The notes beneath the pieces were generated by a model, which was given only the letters and a program-made list of their open reading frames with translations, was not told the DNA's origin and ran no database searches. The translations under genes and the position numbers were made by a program. This document shows positions 46,701 to 50,000 of a stretch of DNA of 50,000 nt, piece after piece (the first letter of the stretch is position 1; each line of letters starts with the position of its first letter). The stretch is from contig ADNK01002953.1 of NCBI GenBank assembly GCA_000320545.1, positions 1 to 50,000 of the forward strand. The letters are read 5' to 3'. Source of the DNA: Bigelowiella natans CCMP2755 (lineage: Eukaryota > Cercozoa > Chlorarachniophyceae).

Positions 46701-47269
46701 TAAAAATTATATACGACTAGCAAATACTCTCCTATAACAGAGGAAAAATCATGCATTTTATACCGTCGTTACTACAGATACCGCATTGCTGATCTGAGTC
46801 GATTATAACCAAGAGAAAATTTCCTCAGAATACAGGATTGAAACGTAATACATTTATTATCTACGACATCATGAAGTAACTCAATTAACAGATTCTCTCG
46901 CCTTTCCCCACAGTAACTTGAACGCCGTTAGAATTTTCACGCTTCTGGGCTTTGGCTTTCCTTTTTCACCCAAAACACAGGTGGTACGTATGTACATGAG
47001 GCCTCGTGGAGAGCCACAGAGCTTCTGCTTGTTTCAGAATATTTCTAGCATTCCGACAATTTGAAGCACCAACATTCTAAAATACGACGAGAGAAAAAAC
47101 CTACATGTCATAAATTTAGCCTTCTTTAATACCCTTTACATAAAGAAAAAATTATTCTGTATATCTTACGAATGTGATACTGCCAGACCGCGTAGTTCCA
47201 CGTGGTGGACGAGTCTATACTTTCGGAGCCCAGAGATGTGCCACATCGGTACCCAAGAAGAGGGCTCAT
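43704..47269 (-). CDS. Sterol C5(6)-desaturase (lathosterol oxidase type)
   Basis: Fifteen exons, all in phase: 47269-47170, 47024-46996, 46448-46417, 46150-46043, 45944-45920, 45815-45768, 45646-45575, 45429-45340, 45170-45117, 45012-44960, 44737-44698, 44508-44431, 44232-44179, 44076-44028, 43789-43704; about 305 residues. It introduces the C5(6) double bond into the sterol B ring in the ER, a late step of sterol synthesis. Family signatures: histidine boxes HRTLH (175), HALHH (189) and HTVHHTH (266), which bind two irons; NTPDTLSPW; AFNPLDGILQ; IWATNIHDC; NYGQYLILCDWLWGTLRNP. Plant STE1/DWF7 and yeast ERG3 share this order; length is close to plant enzymes. Several hydrophobic segments (AYIVMTVVYFLLVEVGIYW) anchor it. 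The C-terminus KKIE could aid ER retention. Exons of 25-32 bases are notable. Confidence 0.92.
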
Positions 47270-47699
47270 TCTTTTTTTTTTCTCGCGAAAATCTCCAGAG
47301 ACGGTTGAGGTTTTCGACTTTGATTCGACCACCCGGTTCGGCCTTACCGAAAGGAGCGCAGGAAAATAAGCATGGATTTCGCCTAAGAGACGTACTCTCG
47401 CACTTTTTTTCTTAAATTTATCCCGGATGGAAGAACGGGCGGCATCCCGAACAGACCAAACGGCTTGCGAGCCTCTTCGACCTTCAGCAGAATCCAACTG
47501 TTCCTTCCAGGAATTTTCTGAGCCCGCATAAACAACTTAACATGCGCATCAAGGCGAAGCAGAGATGGACGTTCAAAGCGCGTCGTATGAAGGACAGGCA
47601 AGTCGAGGTTCCCTTTAAAAGTGGTAAAGGCTAACAACAACTATTTTCAGGCTTGAAATTCATAGGACATCACAGCGAGAAACATCTCAAGCAGTTGAT
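47270..47699. promoter_or_regulatory. Putative shared upstream region of a divergent gene pair
   Basis: Lies between the sterol desaturase start (-) and the plus-strand membrane protein. A short plus-strand frame from ATG 47542 (MRIKAKQRWTFKARR) is coding-like but its phase does not join the next exon, so it is not called. Promoter role is inferred from position. Confidence 0.3.
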
Positions 47700-48752
47700 A
47701 TGCTTTTGGATTGTGCCATGAGCAACCTCTTCTCAGTTCGGGTTGTGGCGGTGCTTGGGATTGTTATTCCGAAGCAGTTCTGGAATTTCCTTAAGCAGAT
47801 TTATATTGATAATGAAGCAAACCAAAGTCAAGTAGACAAACTCATCTGCTTGGCGGGTGTACTCCTCGCTATTTGTCACCTTTTCAGCCCGCTCTCCGAG
47901 TGTCGAAAGGTGAGGTGTAGACCGACATATCAAGACTGCGGTTTTGTATTGATAAATTAAATTGTGACCAGATCGTGAAATGCCTCCCATTAAAGCTACA
48001 AAGGCTCGTCAGGACTCACCTTAATGACTGCTGGCTAGTTCTTACACTGTCCCATGCAATCGCAGCAGTCCTTCTGCTTCCGTCCATATATTCCTCTCTA
48101 GCAATAGATGGCAATGATCATCTGGGATTACTATTTGACATGATGCTCACCGCCTCTCTGATCCCAGTAAATATATTTATTCAATATCTTGCTGTAATTG
48201 TATCTGAGATGTCTTTCCTTCCTTCGTCGTCGTCATGACATTACAACCGATAATTAACTGGATGTTTGATTTGTTCTGTAGGTGGTGGTTGAAGCATTTG
48301 AAGTTCATATGAGGAGCTCTTATTTACGTTTTCCTACTCATTCATTAGTAGGAACAGTATGTGCGGTGGCATATATTTCACGTTCGATTTATCGATGCGC
48401 TAGCTTGTACGAAGACGTAGAACTAGATGAAAGCGAGACTTATCCTTCTTGGAAAGGATTTGTACCATTGATTCCGGTTATTTTTCTTGGAATGGTAAGC
48501 ATGACAGAGTTCGGGATCGTTTGGATACAGTCCTCATTACGTGGAAATAGAAAACGTGTAGCCCTTAGAATGTTACGCACGGTCTTTTTCAGTGTTTCAT
48601 TTGCTCTGTGCGTCTTCCAGTGGACTGTAAGGGCTGCTGATTCATTACATTCTGCAACGATTGACGATTTAGCAACATCAGGTGGCACAAATGTGTCGTT
48701 GGAGTCCATGGATGCATTTCCTTTTTCTGACAGAAACACAAATTCATTTTAG
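47700..48752 (+). CDS. Multi-pass membrane protein of unknown family
   Basis: Three exons in phase: 47700-47909, 47972-48199, 48282-48752 (TAG); about 302 residues from ATG 47700. A TTTTCAG acceptor at about 47645-47651 leaves open an upstream coding exon. About six or seven hydrophobic segments are visible: VVAVLGIVI, LICLAGVLLAICHLF, WLVLTLSHAIAAVLLL, LLFDMMLTASLIPVNIFIQY, LVGTVCAVAYIS, LIPVIFLGMVSMTEFGIVW and VFFSVSFALCVFQW. No motif identifies a transporter or receptor family. The C-terminal tail is hydrophilic with an N-x-S/T site (TNVSLE). Confidence 0.7.
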
Positions 48753-50000
48753 CGGTTGTAGTGTGAAAAAGCTCTTTTGTAGCTCAGTAGTGACAATGTA
48801 ACAATTGTGAGCATGGACTACAGTGGCTTCATGCAATCAATCATTTTTGAAGAAGTTCATGATCAAAATTTGTCTGTCAGTTCGCTGTGCACATTGTTGC
48901 TCTGTCTGTTGCCCTGTGATTTGTGTGATCTGCTCTCCAAAAAGTTTCATGCCGTGTGAGCACCTTCATCATGTTCTCTCACACACCACGCGCGATCAAT
49001 GAATTGCCCGCCAGAAATGCCACACACACGCAGCAGTCATTGAGCAGTGATGTCCAACAACGAGTGGGGTGCGTTTTGGACGAGGGGCGGCATCCATCTT
49101 CACAACAGCTGAACTTTGACCCACGTTTCCAACGCCGAGAGCTTTCCTTCGCTCTGCGATGTTGTTGCAACACAATGTTGTGGAAATTGACGCAGCAAGA
49201 CGAGACCGCGGTGCTGGTTCGTGTTTGTTTCACACACGAGCTGCCGTCTCTCTGGTCCGTCCCAGCGTCGTCCATCCACAGCGCTAGAGCACTGAAGCGA
49301 CTGTGACTGTTCACACGACGTGGTTGTCCTCTTGCTGTCTTGCTTTTCCTTGTCATCGTGCAGCTGACCTGCCCTTCGTCTGGGTGGACCATTCGCACCA
49401 GCTAGCCAGCCCGCTCCCAAGCTAGCAAGGACATCGCCAAGTGCTCTCCTGTCCTCAGTCATTGGAACTTCACCACCCTCACCTTCCTTCTCCTCCAGCA
49501 GTGACTTGAGAGCGGAGCGGGCCTCTCATGCTCGTTGAATCATTGCGCAGAGATGTTTGGAAACGAAGAGGACAACATCGACGTGCGAAGGCGGACGCGG
49601 ACCATCATCGTTTCAAACGATGGACACGTCACTCAACAACGCGTTTCCACGATTTCCGTGGGGATGTTGAAACTGTCCGAAGTGTCCAATGTGTGTCTGA
49701 AGATCACTTTGTCTCCCAGATTTTCCCGAAGGTGTCCGAAGGTGGTGTTCGAAGATTGACACACTGCGCACAACACAAGAACGTCCAAAGACAATTGTCC
49801 AAAGACATCCGAGGGTGTCCAACCACACCACCATTTTTTCAAATTTTTCTTGAATGTCAATTTCGTCTTGATTTGAATGTCTTACTTCTGCACAATTGAT
49901 GAACAAATTCAATTTGCAGATGGAAACGCCATGCATTTCGGCCCTTCCACTCACCTCCATTTGAACACTGCATTTTGCACAAATGGCCTGCATTTCAGAA
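48753..50000. other. Intergenic or repeat region at the right edge
   Basis: Low in microsatellites. About 49676-49830 contains several imperfect copies of a GTGTCCGAAG / GTCCAAAGAC motif. Frames at 49528-49993 on both strands overlap each other and lack splice support; none is called. Confidence 0.5.

Noticed and set aside
47542-47640. First exon of the 47700 membrane-protein gene, starting MRIKAKQRWTF
   Set aside because: The only available donors leave the wrong phase and an intron under 30 bases.

Overview
The window is eukaryotic nuclear DNA. Genes are broken by many GT-AG introns, exons are often only 20-100 bases, and mono- to trinucleotide microsatellites fill introns and intergenic spacers. 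There is no ribosome-binding-site or operon logic. The gene set suggests a unicellular eukaryote, plausibly an alga: a sterol C5-desaturase, an auxin-efflux-carrier-type transporter, a Na+/K+-type P-type ATPase, a WCRxC thioredoxin-like domain joined to EF-hands, a kinase-LRR protein and a PH-ankyrin-RING protein. Cryptophyte-like lineages would fit, but this is a guess and no taxon is proved by the sequence.

Layout. 1-3813 (+): 3' part of a gene joining EF-hands to a thioredoxin-like domain. 5008-7320 (+): ZZ and C2HC zinc-finger protein. 9703-13251 (+): PH-ankyrin-RING protein. 14607-18477 (-): Na+/K+-ATPase-type alpha subunit in four exons. 19459-20250 (+): intronless multi-pass membrane protein. 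21607-28533 (-): large many-exon gene of unknown family. 28921-29684 (+): small unknown gene divergent from it. 30778-35253 (-): auxin efflux carrier family transporter in tiny exons. 35539-36488 (-): doubtful small secreted Cys-containing protein. 36948-39641 (+): intronless kinase with C-terminal leucine-rich repeats. 40825-42572 (-): three-exon membrane-anchored protein of unknown family. 43704-47269 (-): sterol C5(6)-desaturase in 15 exons. 47700-48752 (+): multi-pass membrane protein of unknown family.

Most exon chains were rebuilt by hand from reading frame, splice-site motif and codon phase. Where every junction keeps phase (EF-hand/thioredoxin, zinc finger, PH-ankyrin-RING, ATPase, sterol desaturase, 40825-42572 gene) the model is strong. 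The 5' and middle parts of the 21607-28533 gene and one junction of the auxin-carrier gene are unresolved.

The spacers at 3814-5007, 7321-9702, 20251-21606, 29685-30777, 42573-43703 and 48753-50000 have a different texture. They hold few long microsatellites and many diverged dispersed repeats, at least four families of which recur inside this window, in both orientations. One family keeps a trace of a cysteine-rich reading frame and may be mobile-element debris. The genes do not form an obvious pathway; sterol synthesis, ion transport, calcium/redox sensing and ubiquitin signalling are simply neighbours.
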